Below are positions 10,672 to 19,861 of a DNA stretch of 64,000 bases, piece after piece (the first letter of the stretch is position 1; every line of letters starts with the position of its first letter). This DNA comes from Minicystis rosea. GTDB lineage: Bacteria > Myxococcota_A > Polyangia > Polyangiales > Polyangiaceae. The notes under the pieces were generated by a model. It was not told the DNA's origin, searched no databases, and saw only the letters and a list, made by a program, of their open reading frames with translations. The translations under genes and the position numbers were made by a program. The stretch is taken from contig CP016211.1 of the NCBI GenBank assembly GCA_001931535.1, positions 6,555,573 through 6,619,572 of the forward strand. Reading direction: 5' to 3'.

Positions 10672-10874
10672 CCAGGCCACCGACCCGAGCCATGCGGAGG
10701 GCACCCTGGTCGCTCTCCGAGGCGCGTCGGCTGATGGGCTTGGCCTCACCGCTGCCGGCCTACTCGCGCGAGCTGGCGTGGGTCTGGATGCTCTGGCGGC
10801 GCGACCGGCGCGCCGCTGCGCGACGAAGTCACTACCGACGCCGCCGCCATCGTCCTTCCGCGCGAGCCCCCTGA
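10659..10874 (+). pseudogene. C-terminal segment of the transposase in the -1 frame
   Basis: Read in the -1 frame from the A6 run, this gives a tail with WSLSEARRLMG, then WVWMLWRRDRR and RRSHYRRRRHR, the ending typical of IS701-family transposases, followed by TGA 14 bases before the right inverted repeat. It has no start of its own in a sensible place, so it is read as the continuation of the 9376 frame. A one-base loss, programmed -1 slippage on A6 or a sequencing error would all give this picture. Confidence 0.72.
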
Positions 10875-10888
10875 GCAAGGCTACCGAT

Positions 10889-10902
10889 GTGCTGCTGTAG
10901 TA
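10889..10902 (-). repeat. right terminal inverted repeat of the IS701-type element
   Basis: GTGCTGCTGTAGTA is the perfect inverted partner of 9325-9338. Confidence 0.92.
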
Positions 10903-10906
10903 CTAA
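10903..10906 (+). repeat. right target-site duplication CTAA
   Basis: CTAA directly follows the right inverted repeat and equals 9321-9324. Bases 10907 to 11097, up to the lipoprotein stop, hold no recognisable gene. Confidence 0.85.
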
Positions 10907-11097
10907 CAGGATGGTGATAAACTGCTTCGCGCCCCGAATCGTTGGTCGCGCTCCCTCAAAATCGCCGAGGAGTCCTCGGTCGCCCTCCCTAGCTTCATGC
11001 CGGCAGCAGCGATGCGCGTCCGTAGTGCCACCGCCGCACGCACGCCGAGATGAGGCGTGGAGCGATTGTCGAGACGGGCACCATCATCTCATTGCGT

Positions 11098-12810
11098 CTA
11101 TTTAGCGAGGCGAGTCACAGTGCCAGCATTGTGCGTCGTCCAATACAACGACGTTGCATCGAACGCGATCCCGTCATCGAGGCTGGTTGTGGCTACTCCC
11201 GTCACCAGCACGGTCGTATTGCCACCATCGACGGAGATACGGTTGATGGTTTTGTCATTGTCATCAAACCAGTAGACGCTGCTGCTGTCCGCCACGACCC
11301 GCCGGGGCATGGACAAGCTCGCAGCCAGCGTCGTCGGCGCCCCTCCCGCAGCCGGCACCGACTGCAACGTGCCCGTGCCAGTGGCCCCGGCGCACGATGC
11401 AAATACGTGTGTGGAATTGACGGCGAGCCATTTGGTGCTGCACGCGTTGATGACCGGTGTGGCAGCACCTCCAGCCTTGGGAAGCGCATACACCACGCCC
11501 CCCGCCGAGTAGTAAAGGTTGGCGCCGACGGCCACGAGGAACACGGGGCTAGTCAGTCCGGAGGCGAGAACGACGGGCGTACCGCCGGCAATGGGGACCT
11601 TGCTGATCGTACCCGCACTGTTGTTGATCCAGTAGACGTTCTGCGCGTCCACGACGAGCCCGTACGGGCCGGTTTTATAGGCAGGTATCGTCTGATTGGG
11701 AATCAGCGTCGCCGCTGTCCCTCCAGACAGGGGAACTTTCGCGAGCGTGAATGTCCCCCCAGCATAGGTTCCGGTGATGGACGTCCAATAGGCATTGGTC
11801 GCATCGAGAGCGAGATGAGCAGGCTGGGGCTGGCTCGCCGCGAGGACGCTCGGAGATCCTCCCCCGAGCGAGAGCTTCATGACTGCGCCCAGTGTGGCGC
11901 CCGAAGAATCCGCGTTCGTCCAATAGAGGCTCGTCGCAGTCACCGCGAGAGCGGCCACGAACGACTGCCCCGACGCCAAGACGATGGGTTGGCACATGCC
12001 GTCTTGGCACGTGCCCCCCAAACAATCGTGCCCGCACGAACCACAGTTGTGTGCGTCGTTCTGCGGCTCGATGCACGCCCCAGCGCACGCAATCAAAGGA
12101 TCGGGGCACACGCATTCGCCCCCCGAGCACACCGTCGTCGGCGCCGTGCACGCCTTCCCACACTCTCCGCAGTTGCTCGCATCGGTCTGCGTATCGACGC
12201 AGGCGCCCGAGCACTCCATCCCTCCGTCTGGGCAAACGCACGCTCCCAACGCGCACGTCGCCCCGGTCACGGTGCATGTCTTGCCGCACGCCCCACAGTT
12301 GGTCGCATCGGTCTGCGTATCAACGCACGCCGTGCCGCAGACCTCGCCGCTGTTTGGGCAATCGCATGCTCCGTTCACGCACGCGATCCCCATTGGGCAC
12401 GCCTTGTCGCACGCTCCGCAATGGTTCGCATCGGTCTGCGTATCGACGCAGGCGGCTCCGCACTGATTCTCGCTAGGGCACACGCACGCACCCGCTTGGC
12501 AGCGATGGCCAAGGTCCGCATCGGTCTTGCACGTGAGACCGTCGTCCCTCGCAGCCAGCCCGCACTTTCCGCCGGTACACACCGGCGTGGAGCACTCATC
12601 GCCGACAGGGCAATCGGCGGGCATCGCGCAGGAAGGGCCACCAATTTCAGGACAACCGGAGTCCTCCGGGCAATTCTTGAAGTTGCCAAGCCCAAGAATC
12701 TGATCGCAACCCGTGGCTGCCCCTGCAACGGCAGCACACGCCAGCAGAGCAATGGTCGCCGATTGCCGAAGTCCGCTTTTTATCCGCGCTCGGGGTGCAG
12801 TCTTGCTCAT
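11098..12810 (-). CDS. cysteine-repeat lipoprotein with C-terminal beta-propeller
   Basis: The 570-residue product has a lipoprotein signal peptide with Cys35 in AATGC as the lipid site. Residues about 45-275 carry cysteine-rich repeats of 41-42 residues with the core CVDTQTDAxNCGxCGxxC, probably disulphide-bonded and outside the cell. The second half has repeated LYWTN, AYWTS and VYWIN blades of a TolB/NHL-like propeller. No catalytic motif is seen, so a binding or adhesion role at the cell surface is only a guess. Such proteins form large families in Polyangiales. The IS inserted 196 bases beyond its stop. Confidence 0.8.
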   Translation of the reverse strand: MSKTAPRARIKSGLRQSATIALLACAAVAGAATGCDQILGLGNFKNCPEDSGCPEIGGPSCAMPADCPVGDECSTPVCTGGKCGLAARDDGLTCKTDADLGHRCQAGACVCPSENQCGAACVDTQTDANHCGACDKACPMGIACVNGACDCPNSGEVCGTACVDTQTDATNCGACGKTCTVTGATCALGACVCPDGGMECSGACVDTQTDASNCGECGKACTAPTTVCSGGECVCPDPLIACAGACIEPQNDAHNCGSCGHDCLGGTCQDGMCQPIVLASGQSFVAALAVTATSLYWTNADSSGATLGAVMKLSLGGGSPSVLAASQPQPAHLALDATNAYWTSITGTYAGGTFTLAKVPLSGGTAATLIPNQTIPAYKTGPYGLVVDAQNVYWINNSAGTISKVPIAGGTPVVLASGLTSPVFLVAVGANLYYSAGGVVYALPKAGGAATPVINACSTKWLAVNSTHVFASCAGATGTGTLQSVPAAGGAPTTLAASLSMPRRVVADSSSVYWFDDNDKTINRISVDGGNTTVLVTGVATTSLDDGIAFDATSLYWTTHNAGTVTRLAK

Positions 12811-12964
12811 ACGCGTCGCTCCTCCGCCCTAGTTCTACGGGTAGCCTACCCTACCGCTTCTGCGGCACACAATGCGTGCGAACGGCTTCGCATACGAGCC
12901 ACTGTGAAAGGTTCGATGGAGGAGATCGCGGCCGGCGCCGATAGCAAGCGTGGCTACAAAACTC

Positions 12965-12999
12965 GACGGCGCCCAACTCCTCTCGGAGCGGGCGCCGTC
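12965..12999 (-). terminator. hairpin downstream of the metalloprotease gene
   Basis: GACGGCGCCC (12965-12974) pairs with GGGCGCCGTC (12990-12999), ten bases with a 15-base loop, 38 bases past the metalloprotease stop. Read on the minus strand it is followed by GAGTTTTG, a short T-run. Confidence 0.7.
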
Positions 13000-13037
13000 T
13001 CTCTCATGAGGGCTCTCGCCCTCCGCTCGTCACACCA

Positions 13038-16000
13038 TCAGTTCGGGTAGACGCCGAGCTGATCGGGGGTGCCGATGCCGTACTTGATGATGACCTCCCA
13101 GAGGAAGTCCGGGACCTCCTTGTACTTCGCGAGGTGAACCGAGAAGTGGTTGTCCCAAACGTTGAGAGGCGTGCACGCCGGATCCACGTTGTTGTCGCAG
13201 GTGACCGGGGCAGGACCCAGGGTACCGTCGACGTTGATCGTCTTCATCGTGGGGTCGCCCGCGATGACCGGCGTGCCGTCCGGCTGCACGACGAACATCG
13301 CGCGACCGTACTTGTTGAAGCCGGCCGGGAGCGACGAGTCCGCAACCTGCGGGTACTTCGTCGTGTCGAGCAGGTAGCCGCCCGAGGTGAGCTCGTTGGC
13401 GTACTCGAGCACGCGCGCCGCGATGCCGCGCTGCACCCACTTGCCACCGCTCTTCTTGCACTCCTTGGCCTTGCCGGCGTCGGTGTCGATCTCGCTGGTC
13501 GGATCCGCGGGATCAACCTTGACGGCACCGAAGAGGCACTCCTTGCCGTAGGTCTTCGCGTAGTAGACCTGGCCCGAGGCCGGATCCTGCCACTCGATGC
13601 GGCTCTCGAACGAGGGGTCAGCGTTCTGGCCCAGGCGGTAGATGCGCATCATGTCGACCCACTCGGCCTTCTGGTTGGCCGGGATGTATGCCGCAGTCCA
13701 GGCGATGAGGAACTTCTGCACCTCGAAGCCGATCTGCGGATCGATCGCGACCTTGGTCGCAGGATTGATCGGGTTGAAGCCACCCGGATTGCCGTTCCAG
13801 CTCTCGGTGTAGCTCGCGCAGACATTGCTGCCGTTCGAGGGGAAGCACTCCATCGGGCCCTCGTTCGGCCACCAGCTCGTCCAGCCGATCGGGTTCTTCG
13901 GGTAGAGCTTGGTGTCGTTGTTGGTCGGATCCTGCGGATCGACCGCGCCCGTGACCTCGGGCTTTTTGATGCCGGTCGCGGTGACGTGCGACGCGAGGAT
14001 CGAGCGATCGTCGGTGAGCGCGTTCGCGATCACGCGGCGGAAGCCCTCGGGGTAGATGTCCGCCATGCCGACGGCGCGGAAGCGGGCGTCGTAGAAGTCC
14101 TGGCGAGACTGGCTGATGAAGCGGTCCTCCGACTCGGAGAGGAGGATCGCCACGTTGATCTTGTCGTAGTACGAGCCGGCGTTGATCGTGTACTCCGAGT
14201 CGTAGTCACCGTGGTTCTCCGAGAGACCGTTCTCGAGGAGGTGACCGCCGAAGCCGATGTCACGCAGGTAGCCGGTCGAGCCGTTGGGGACGACGAGCGC
14301 GGTCGTGCCGGCGTTGCCCTCGGGATCGTTGGCAGAGCGCAGCACGAGATCGGTCGTGATGGTCGGGTTGAAGTAGTGCTCGCCGGCCTCGGGACGCGAG
14401 AGCTCGCGGGTGAAGTGATCGAAGGCGACCGTGCCACCGATGATGTTGTCGCGGTAGCCGCCGATGTCGATGATGTACGGCCAGAGCGTGTTGTACGTGT
14501 AGCCCTGGTTCGTGGCGAAGTCCTTGTAGATGCTGCCGAGGAAGCCCATGCCGCCCGCGATACCGAGGAGCTTCTCGTTGTAACGCGAGTACGAGCGATC
14601 GGCCGCCGCGCGGACGTTGAACGTGTTGCGACCACGACGGTAGTTGTCGAGGATGTGGCGGTTCTCCTGCGTGGTCGTGAGGAACATGACCTGCTCGTAG
14701 GGATCCGCGCCGTTGTCGTGGCGGAACACGGAGGTGTTGCCCGAGTCGGCCCAGTGATCGGTCGCGAAGGAGTACGGCACGCGGATGCGCTTCGTCGCCG
14801 GATCGACCGCAGCCGAACCGCGGAAGAAGCCGCCGCCGGTCTCGCTGTTGCTCGGAGCGCGCATCTGATCCCAGCCGAGGTAGTCGACCGGAAGCGTGCG
14901 GCACTTGGTGGGCTTGCCCTTGACGCTGACGATGCCGCCGTCGAAGAGCGGATCCCACTTGCCGTCGACCGACTCACGCCACCACGACGGCTGCGTCGGG
15001 GTGACCTCCACGCAGTTCGAGATCAGCTTGTAGTAACGCTGAAGCTGCGAGTAGTGCATGGTGCAGGGCTGGCCGGCGGCGCAGCCCGCGGCGTTCGGAT
15101 CGTCGTCCTCGAGGGTCCCGCCCTTCACCGAGTACTGGATGCCGACGAGGCCGCCGAAGTTGTCCATCGTGTTCACGAGGCCGACGCCGACCTTGCCGCC
15201 CGCCAGGTACGCCGTGTCGAGCGCGCTGCCGTTGCTCGTCTTCACGTCGTAGACGCTGACGACGTCGCCGTAGAACATACGCGCGGCGGCGAAGTCGTAC
15301 GTGCCGAGGCCGACCATGTCCTGCGAGACGTCGCCCGGGTAGTCCATCACGGTCGAGTGCTGGAACATCCAGATGGCCTGGTCCTGCTCCTCGGAGGTGA
15401 GCGGATCCCAGTAACGCGGACCGACGCAGCCCTCACCGTTGGGATCGGCGTCCTGGCAGGGCTTGTTCGCGAGCGTGCCGTTCTGCGTGCGGAGCTGCCA
15501 GTACTGCGGGCGGAAGTGGAGCGCCGCGTAGGTGCTGACGAAGTTGTGGCGGAGGCCGATGGAGTGACCCATCTCGTGGCCGATGACCGCGTAGTGGTAC
15601 TTGCGACGCAGGTAGCTCAGCATCGCCTTGTAGCGGTTGTTGCGATCCGAGGGCGACTCGCTGGCGCCCGTCGGGAACTTGCGCTTCATCGCGTCGGCGA
15701 TGGCGGTGAGCGACGAGGCCTCGGGCGCCTCGTTGATGATGCAGGCGCCGCGCGCGGCCATGGCGGCCTCACGCATCTGGCTGAGCTGGTGCGCGATGCG
15801 CGGGTTGTTCAGCGCGAGGGGCGAGGCCTGATCGAGCGCCGCGCCCGCGGGGAGCGCGCTCGTGTCGAGGCCGGCGCGCTCGAGCATCGGCCGGTTGATG
15901 AGCTTCGCCTCCATCGGGGTGCCGCGAGCCTGGCGCATGCGCGCGGAAGCGGCGTACGCGGCCGGCGAGGCGACCTCGTTCGAGATGGCCGTGTCCATGA

Positions 16001-18233
16001 CCTTCTCGTTGTGGAACTGACGGATCTGCTGCGCGATGGCGGGCGAGATGCCGTTCTTCTTGATGTCCTGGAGCTGCTTGCCGCTCAGGTTGGTGGCCGC
16101 CGCGATGCGCTGATCGATCTGCGCCTTCGAGATCGTCGCGCCGCTGGCGCCGTTGCCGAGCTGCGCCGCCTTGGCCCAGTTGGTGATGTACGTGCCCTCG
16201 GTGATGTCGGCCGTCTTGAGCTCACCGTTCATGTAGCGGATGAGATCGACGAGGCCCTGCGAGGCGATGTCGGTGATGTGCGTCCAGATGTTGATGCTGG
16301 CCGCGACCTTCTCACCGGTGAGCGGATCGTCCGCGTCCACCATGATGCCCCACGCCGACGGCGACTGCGGCTTGTCGATGTTGAGGACGGTGTTGTAGCG
16401 GATGTCGCCGAGGCGCGGCGAGAGGCCGAGCGCGCCGCAGGCCGGGTGATCGCCCTGGATGACGGGGTTGTGGCAGAGGACGATGACCGGATCCCAGGGG
16501 ACGATCGTCTTCATGGCGGCGGCGCTCGGGTCCGCCGGGTTCTGGCGCTCGCTGGCGAGGGCGTCGGCCGCGGTCTTCACCGCCTGCGCGCACGTCTCCG
16601 ACGTCCAGCCGGCCTTGCGGGCGGCCTCGAGCTTCTCCGAGTCCTGCGTGGTCGCCGGATCGGTGGCACCGAGCGCGGCCTTGCGGCGGCACGCATCGAG
16701 CTCACGCGACATCGCGACGGCCTCGTCGATGTCCTCCTGCTGGCCGACCCACATGGGGAAGTCGGTCTGGCAGGTCTGACCGCCGGTCTTCTTGCACTCG
16801 ACCATGCGCGACGTCTGGATGGACGTCTTGAGCGCGAGGTCCCACTCCATCACGGCCCAGTTGGTGGCCTCGAAGAGGTCCTCACCCTTCTGGATCTGCT
16901 CGGCGAGCTCCTGCTTGAGCTTGGCCGTCTCGGCCTCGGTCTTCGCGTTGGCGATCTGCTCGTTGAGGCTGTTGATGGTCGTGGTGTTGCCCCCGTTGAT
17001 GTACCAGGGGATCGTCACCGCCTTGCGCTGGCGGTACGGCAGCGTGCACTTCTTGGTGAAGACGTCGCAGCGCGAGCCCGAGCCGGCCGCGGCGCACTCG
17101 TCGGCAGTGCCGTCCTTGTCGAGGTCGCGGTTGGGATCGGCGTTCGGATCGCCGGTCGGCAGCTCCGTCGTCTCGAAGGTGGCGCAGGGCGCCGCGCCCT
17201 CCATCGACTCCGGGGTCTTGTAGAAGTGGCTGCGCTCCCAGATGTTGTAGCGGTCGGCGAACTTGTGCCACGCGCTGTCGGTCATGCCGTAGTCACGGTC
17301 GTAACCAACGCGCTCAGTGGTGAAGATACCGAAGGCCTGGAAGCGGTAACCGTCGAAGTCGACCGGCTCGTAGTCCTTGTCGACCACCTTGCGGAACGAC
17401 TGACGGATCGTGATCTCGATCGGGTTGCAGTTGCCGTACGGCTGCGTGCCGCCCGCGAAATCGCCGGGGAGCATGCAGGCCGGGATGGTGTCGAGACCCC
17501 AGCCGAGGGCCGAGATGTCGATGACCGCGGGCTTCGCGAAGGCCTTGTTGGTGACGTCGAAGTAACCGGCGTCGGCGTCGAAGTGCGGCGCGTCCTCGCT
17601 CGCGGGATCGAGCACGGTGTACGCGAGCGGCGCGTACTGGATGCCGCCGATCCAGCCGAGGCTGGTGAGCGTGTCGAAGTCGTACGAGTCGGTCGCCAGG
17701 TTCTGCGCCCAGTCGACGCGGAAGTACTCGCGCTGGTACCAGGGGCGATCGCTCGAGTTCTCCTCGACGACGTTCTGCTCCTCGCCCGTGGTCGGGTTGT
17801 ACGAGCGGCGGATGTCGAAGTGCGACTTGATCCGGTAGCTCGCGACGATCTGGCCGTCGTTCGTGGTCTTCTTGCGCAGACCATCGAGCGTGTTGCCCTT
17901 GCCGTCGGAGTCGGCGATGCGCTCGTAGGAGAGGCGCGCGTTGAGGAGGTCCTCGGTGACCTCCCACTTGATGCGGGAGATCGGCTGCGCGTAGGTGGAC
18001 GTGAAGAGGCCGTCCTGCGCGGCGCCGTAGCCCACGTCGACGATCGTCCCACGCATGTAGAACTCGGGGTCGTCGATGGGATCTTTAAGGTCCGTGCCGA
18101 CGAAGAATGATTTCGCCAGCGCGTCCGCCTGCACTCGGTTGATGGGCGCTCGCTCCTGCGCGCAGCCCACGACGCTTCCACTGGACAGCCCGATGGCCCC
18201 CAGCAGCAGCGCTCGCGTCCACATCCGTCTCAT
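13038..18233 (-). CDS. very large secreted zinc metalloprotease lipoprotein
   Basis: The 1731-residue product has a lipoprotein signal peptide with lipid site Cys24 in VVGC. The zinc motif HEMGHSIGLRH starts at His886 (H886, E887, H890, H896), the long HExxHxxGxxH form of metzincin-like enzymes. The overall pattern suggests the zinc-dependent metalloproteases with DUF5117/DUF4953-type regions. A coiled segment around 440-480 (LNEQIANAKTEAETAKLKQ) lies before the catalytic region. ATG at 18233 is chosen because AAGGAGG sits eight bases upstream and the signal peptide starts there; an in-frame start at 18317 would add 28 residues. Likely a surface or exported protease used in feeding on macromolecules or prey. 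Confidence 0.9.
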   Translation of the reverse strand: MRRMWTRALLLGAIGLSSGSVVGCAQERAPINRVQADALAKSFFVGTDLKDPIDDPEFYMRGTIVDVGYGAAQDGLFTSTYAQPISRIKWEVTEDLLNARLSYERIADSDGKGNTLDGLRKKTTNDGQIVASYRIKSHFDIRRSYNPTTGEEQNVVEENSSDRPWYQREYFRVDWAQNLATDSYDFDTLTSLGWIGGIQYAPLAYTVLDPASEDAPHFDADAGYFDVTNKAFAKPAVIDISALGWGLDTIPACMLPGDFAGGTQPYGNCNPIEITIRQSFRKVVDKDYEPVDFDGYRFQAFGIFTTERVGYDRDYGMTDSAWHKFADRYNIWERSHFYKTPESMEGAAPCATFETTELPTGDPNADPNRDLDKDGTADECAAAGSGSRCDVFTKKCTLPYRQRKAVTIPWYINGGNTTTINSLNEQIANAKTEAETAKLKQELAEQIQKGEDLFEATNWAVMEWDLALKTSIQTSRMVECKKTGGQTCQTDFPMWVGQQEDIDEAVAMSRELDACRRKAALGATDPATTQDSEKLEAARKAGWTSETCAQAVKTAADALASERQNPADPSAAAMKTIVPWDPVIVLCHNPVIQGDHPACGALGLSPRLGDIRYNTVLNIDKPQSPSAWGIMVDADDPLTGEKVAASINIWTHITDIASQGLVDLIRYMNGELKTADITEGTYITNWAKAAQLGNGASGATISKAQIDQRIAAATNLSGKQLQDIKKNGISPAIAQQIRQFHNEKVMDTAISNEVASPAAYAASARMRQARGTPMEAKLINRPMLERAGLDTSALPAGAALDQASPLALNNPRIAHQLSQMREAAMAARGACIINEAPEASSLTAIADAMKRKFPTGASESPSDRNNRYKAMLSYLRRKYHYAVIGHEMGHSIGLRHNFVSTYAALHFRPQYWQLRTQNGTLANKPCQDADPNGEGCVGPRYWDPLTSEEQDQAIWMFQHSTVMDYPGDVSQDMVGLGTYDFAAARMFYGDVVSVYDVKTSNGSALDTAYLAGGKVGVGLVNTMDNFGGLVGIQYSVKGGTLEDDDPNAAGCAAGQPCTMHYSQLQRYYKLISNCVEVTPTQPSWWRESVDGKWDPLFDGGIVSVKGKPTKCRTLPVDYLGWDQMRAPSNSETGGGFFRGSAAVDPATKRIRVPYSFATDHWADSGNTSVFRHDNGADPYEQVMFLTTTQENRHILDNYRRGRNTFNVRAAADRSYSRYNEKLLGIAGGMGFLGSIYKDFATNQGYTYNTLWPYIIDIGGYRDNIIGGTVAFDHFTRELSRPEAGEHYFNPTITTDLVLRSANDPEGNAGTTALVVPNGSTGYLRDIGFGGHLLENGLSENHGDYDSEYTINAGSYYDKINVAILLSESEDRFISQSRQDFYDARFRAVGMADIYPEGFRRVIANALTDDRSILASHVTATGIKKPEVTGAVDPQDPTNNDTKLYPKNPIGWTSWWPNEGPMECFPSNGSNVCASYTESWNGNPGGFNPINPATKVAIDPQIGFEVQKFLIAWTAAYIPANQKAEWVDMMRIYRLGQNADPSFESRIEWQDPASGQVYYAKTYGKECLFGAVKVDPADPTSEIDTDAGKAKECKKSGGKWVQRGIAARVLEYANELTSGGYLLDTTKYPQVADSSLPAGFNKYGRAMFVVQPDGTPVIAGDPTMKTINVDGTLGPAPVTCDNNVDPACTPLNVWDNHFSVHLAKYKEVPDFLWEVIIKYGIGTPDQLGVYPN

Positions 18234-18278
18234 CGGAGAGTCCTCCTTAACTGCCGACCGAAAGTTCAGCCCGAAGCC

Positions 18279-18298
18279 CGTGCGTCGATTGACGCACG
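18279..18298 (-). promoter_or_regulatory. leader hairpin upstream of the metalloprotease gene
   Basis: CGTGCGTC (18279-18286), loop GATT, GACGCACG (18291-18298): a perfect 8-bp stem 46-65 bases upstream of the start codon. It could be an mRNA leader structure or an operator dyad; nothing else supports a choice. Confidence 0.4.
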
Positions 18299-18400
18299 CC
18301 AAAATCGCAATGACCACAGCTCTAAAGCAAGAAGTTGGCCATCAAAGAAATCGAATGATCCCGAAAGGTTATGCGCTGGTTACCGAAGCGCTCCCACCCC

Positions 18401-18432
18401 GCGTTAGCGGTCTGACTGCGGTTTGCTAACGC
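18401..18432 (-). terminator. inverted repeat across the hisD stop codon
   Basis: GCGTTAGC (18401-18408) pairs with GCTAACGC (18425-18432) with 16 bases between, spanning the hisD stop. No T-run follows, so this is a weak terminator candidate. Confidence 0.35.
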
Positions 18433-19747
18433 CCGTGGACGGCGAACCGTCCCGTTCGAGTCGAATCTCGACCGCGCGCGCATGGGCGCCGAGGCCCTCC
18501 GCGCGGGCGAGGGTCATCACCGCCTGGCCCTGACGCCGGAGGGCGTCGGGCGAGTAACGGAGGATGCTCGAGCGCGCCACGAAGTCGTGGACGCCGAGCG
18601 GCGAACCGAAGCGCACGCAGCCCCCCGTGGGCAGGACGTGCGACGGGCCGGCCAGGTAATCGCCGAGGGCCACCGGGGTGCTCGCGCCCACGAGGGCCGC
18701 GCCGACCGCGCCGACGCGCGCGAGGACGGCGTCGGGATCGGCGACGTGGAAGGAGACGTGCTCGCCGGCGATGATCTCGGCGAGCTCGACGAGGCGATCC
18801 AACGAGCGCACGACGAGGACGTAGCCGTTGTCGCGGAGCGAGGCGCCCGCGATGATCCGGCGATCGAGCGCGGCGAGCTGCGCGTCGACCTCGGCCACGA
18901 CGGCGTCGGCGAGCGCGGACGAGGTGGTGACGAGCACGGCGTACGCGTCCTCGTCGTGCTCCGCCTGCGAGAGCAGATCGGCGGCGACGAGCGCCGCGTC
19001 GGCGGTGTCGTCGGCGAGGACGAGGATCTCGCTCGGGCCGGCGATGGAGTCGATGGCGACGTCGCCGTAGACGAGGCGCTTGGCGCAGGCGACGTAGGCG
19101 TTGCCGGGGCCGACGATCTTGTCGACCCGACGCACGGACGCGGTGCCGTACGCGAGCGCGCCGATCGCATGGGCACCGCCGGCGTCGAGCACGCTGGTGA
19201 CGCCCGCGAGGTGCGCGGCGGCAAGAAGGCGATCGTCGGGGGCCGGCGTGGCGAGCACGATCTCGCGAACACCGGCGACCTTCGCCGGGATGGCCGACAT
19301 GAGGACGCTCGACGGATAGCGCGCCTTGCCGCCGGGCGCGTACACACCGACCCGACCGATGGGCCGGATGCGCATGCCGAGCGCGACGCCCTCCTCCTCG
19401 TAGAGGAAGGACGCGCGGGCGACCTCGGCATCCCACTGCCGGCGATGGAAGCGCTCGATGCGATCGGCCGCGAGCGCGAGCGCATCCCGGAGCGAAGGAT
19501 CGAGCCGGCTCAACGCTGCGGCGCCGTCGAAGGTCTCGGTGTGGAGCTGCGCGGATGCTTGCCGGTGCTCGAAGCGCTCGATGTAGCGGCGAACGGCGAC
19601 GTCACCCTCGCTCCGCACCGCATCGAGGATCTCACGCACGGCCGGCGTGACGGCGGAGATATCGCCCGCACCACGGCCAGCGAGCCGCGTGACGGCGGCG
19701 TCGAAGCCGGCGGATCCTTCGACGTGGATGGGGAGCGTTGCGGGCAT
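18404..19747 (-). CDS. hisD: histidinol dehydrogenase
   Basis: The 447-residue enzyme oxidises L-histidinol to L-histidine in two NAD-dependent steps. Family motifs are all present: VGVYAPGGKARYPSSVLM, KIVGPGNAYVACAKR, IAGPSEILVLADD, the zinc-site region SQAEHDEDA, GDYLAGPSHVLPTGG and the C-terminal EGLGAHARAVEIR. ATG at 19747 is chosen because family alignment starts there; the same frame is open to 20482 with no family sequence. No other his gene is adjacent. In the sequence read, no Asp before C is written GAC. Confidence 0.95.
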   Translation of the reverse strand: MPATLPIHVEGSAGFDAAVTRLAGRGAGDISAVTPAVREILDAVRSEGDVAVRRYIERFEHRQASAQLHTETFDGAAALSRLDPSLRDALALAADRIERFHRRQWDAEVARASFLYEEEGVALGMRIRPIGRVGVYAPGGKARYPSSVLMSAIPAKVAGVREIVLATPAPDDRLLAAAHLAGVTSVLDAGGAHAIGALAYGTASVRRVDKIVGPGNAYVACAKRLVYGDVAIDSIAGPSEILVLADDTADAALVAADLLSQAEHDEDAYAVLVTTSSALADAVVAEVDAQLAALDRRIIAGASLRDNGYVLVVRSLDRLVELAEIIAGEHVSFHVADPDAVLARVGAVGAALVGASTPVALGDYLAGPSHVLPTGGCVRFGSPLGVHDFVARSSILRYSPDALRRQGQAVMTLARAEGLGAHARAVEIRLERDGSPSTGVSKPQSDR

Positions 19748-19861
19748 GTGTGCTAGGGAGGCGCGACCGCGTACCACAAGGGCGTCGGGGGCTCTAGCCT
19801 CTCGGCGAACGGCCGTGACTTCGGGGTGAGCGGCGACCCTTCTTGGGCTACCGTGAACGCG

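Larger units (their letters stand above)
9325..10902 (+). mobile_element. complete IS701-family insertion sequence, 1578 bp
   Basis: The element is bounded by 14-bp perfect inverted repeats, TACTACAGCAGCAC at 9325-9338 and GTGCTGCTGTAGTA at 10889-10902, and flanked by CTAA on both sides. It carries one DDE transposase whose C-terminal part lies in the -1 frame. It sits between the HAD-type gene and the 3' end of the cysteine-rich lipoprotein gene and disrupts neither. Its codon use differs from its neighbours: Asp is often GAT before bases other than C. Intact ends and target duplication suggest a recent insertion. Confidence 0.92.

Noticed and set aside
9376..10902. composite transposon carrying cargo
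   Set aside because: Only one element with its two ends is present and no passenger gene lies inside.
13134..18110. 1658-residue open frame opposite the metalloprotease gene
   Set aside because: It is antisense to a gene with signal peptide, Shine-Dalgarno and catalytic motif; its Arg/Val/Asp-rich text is a typical GC-rich shadow.
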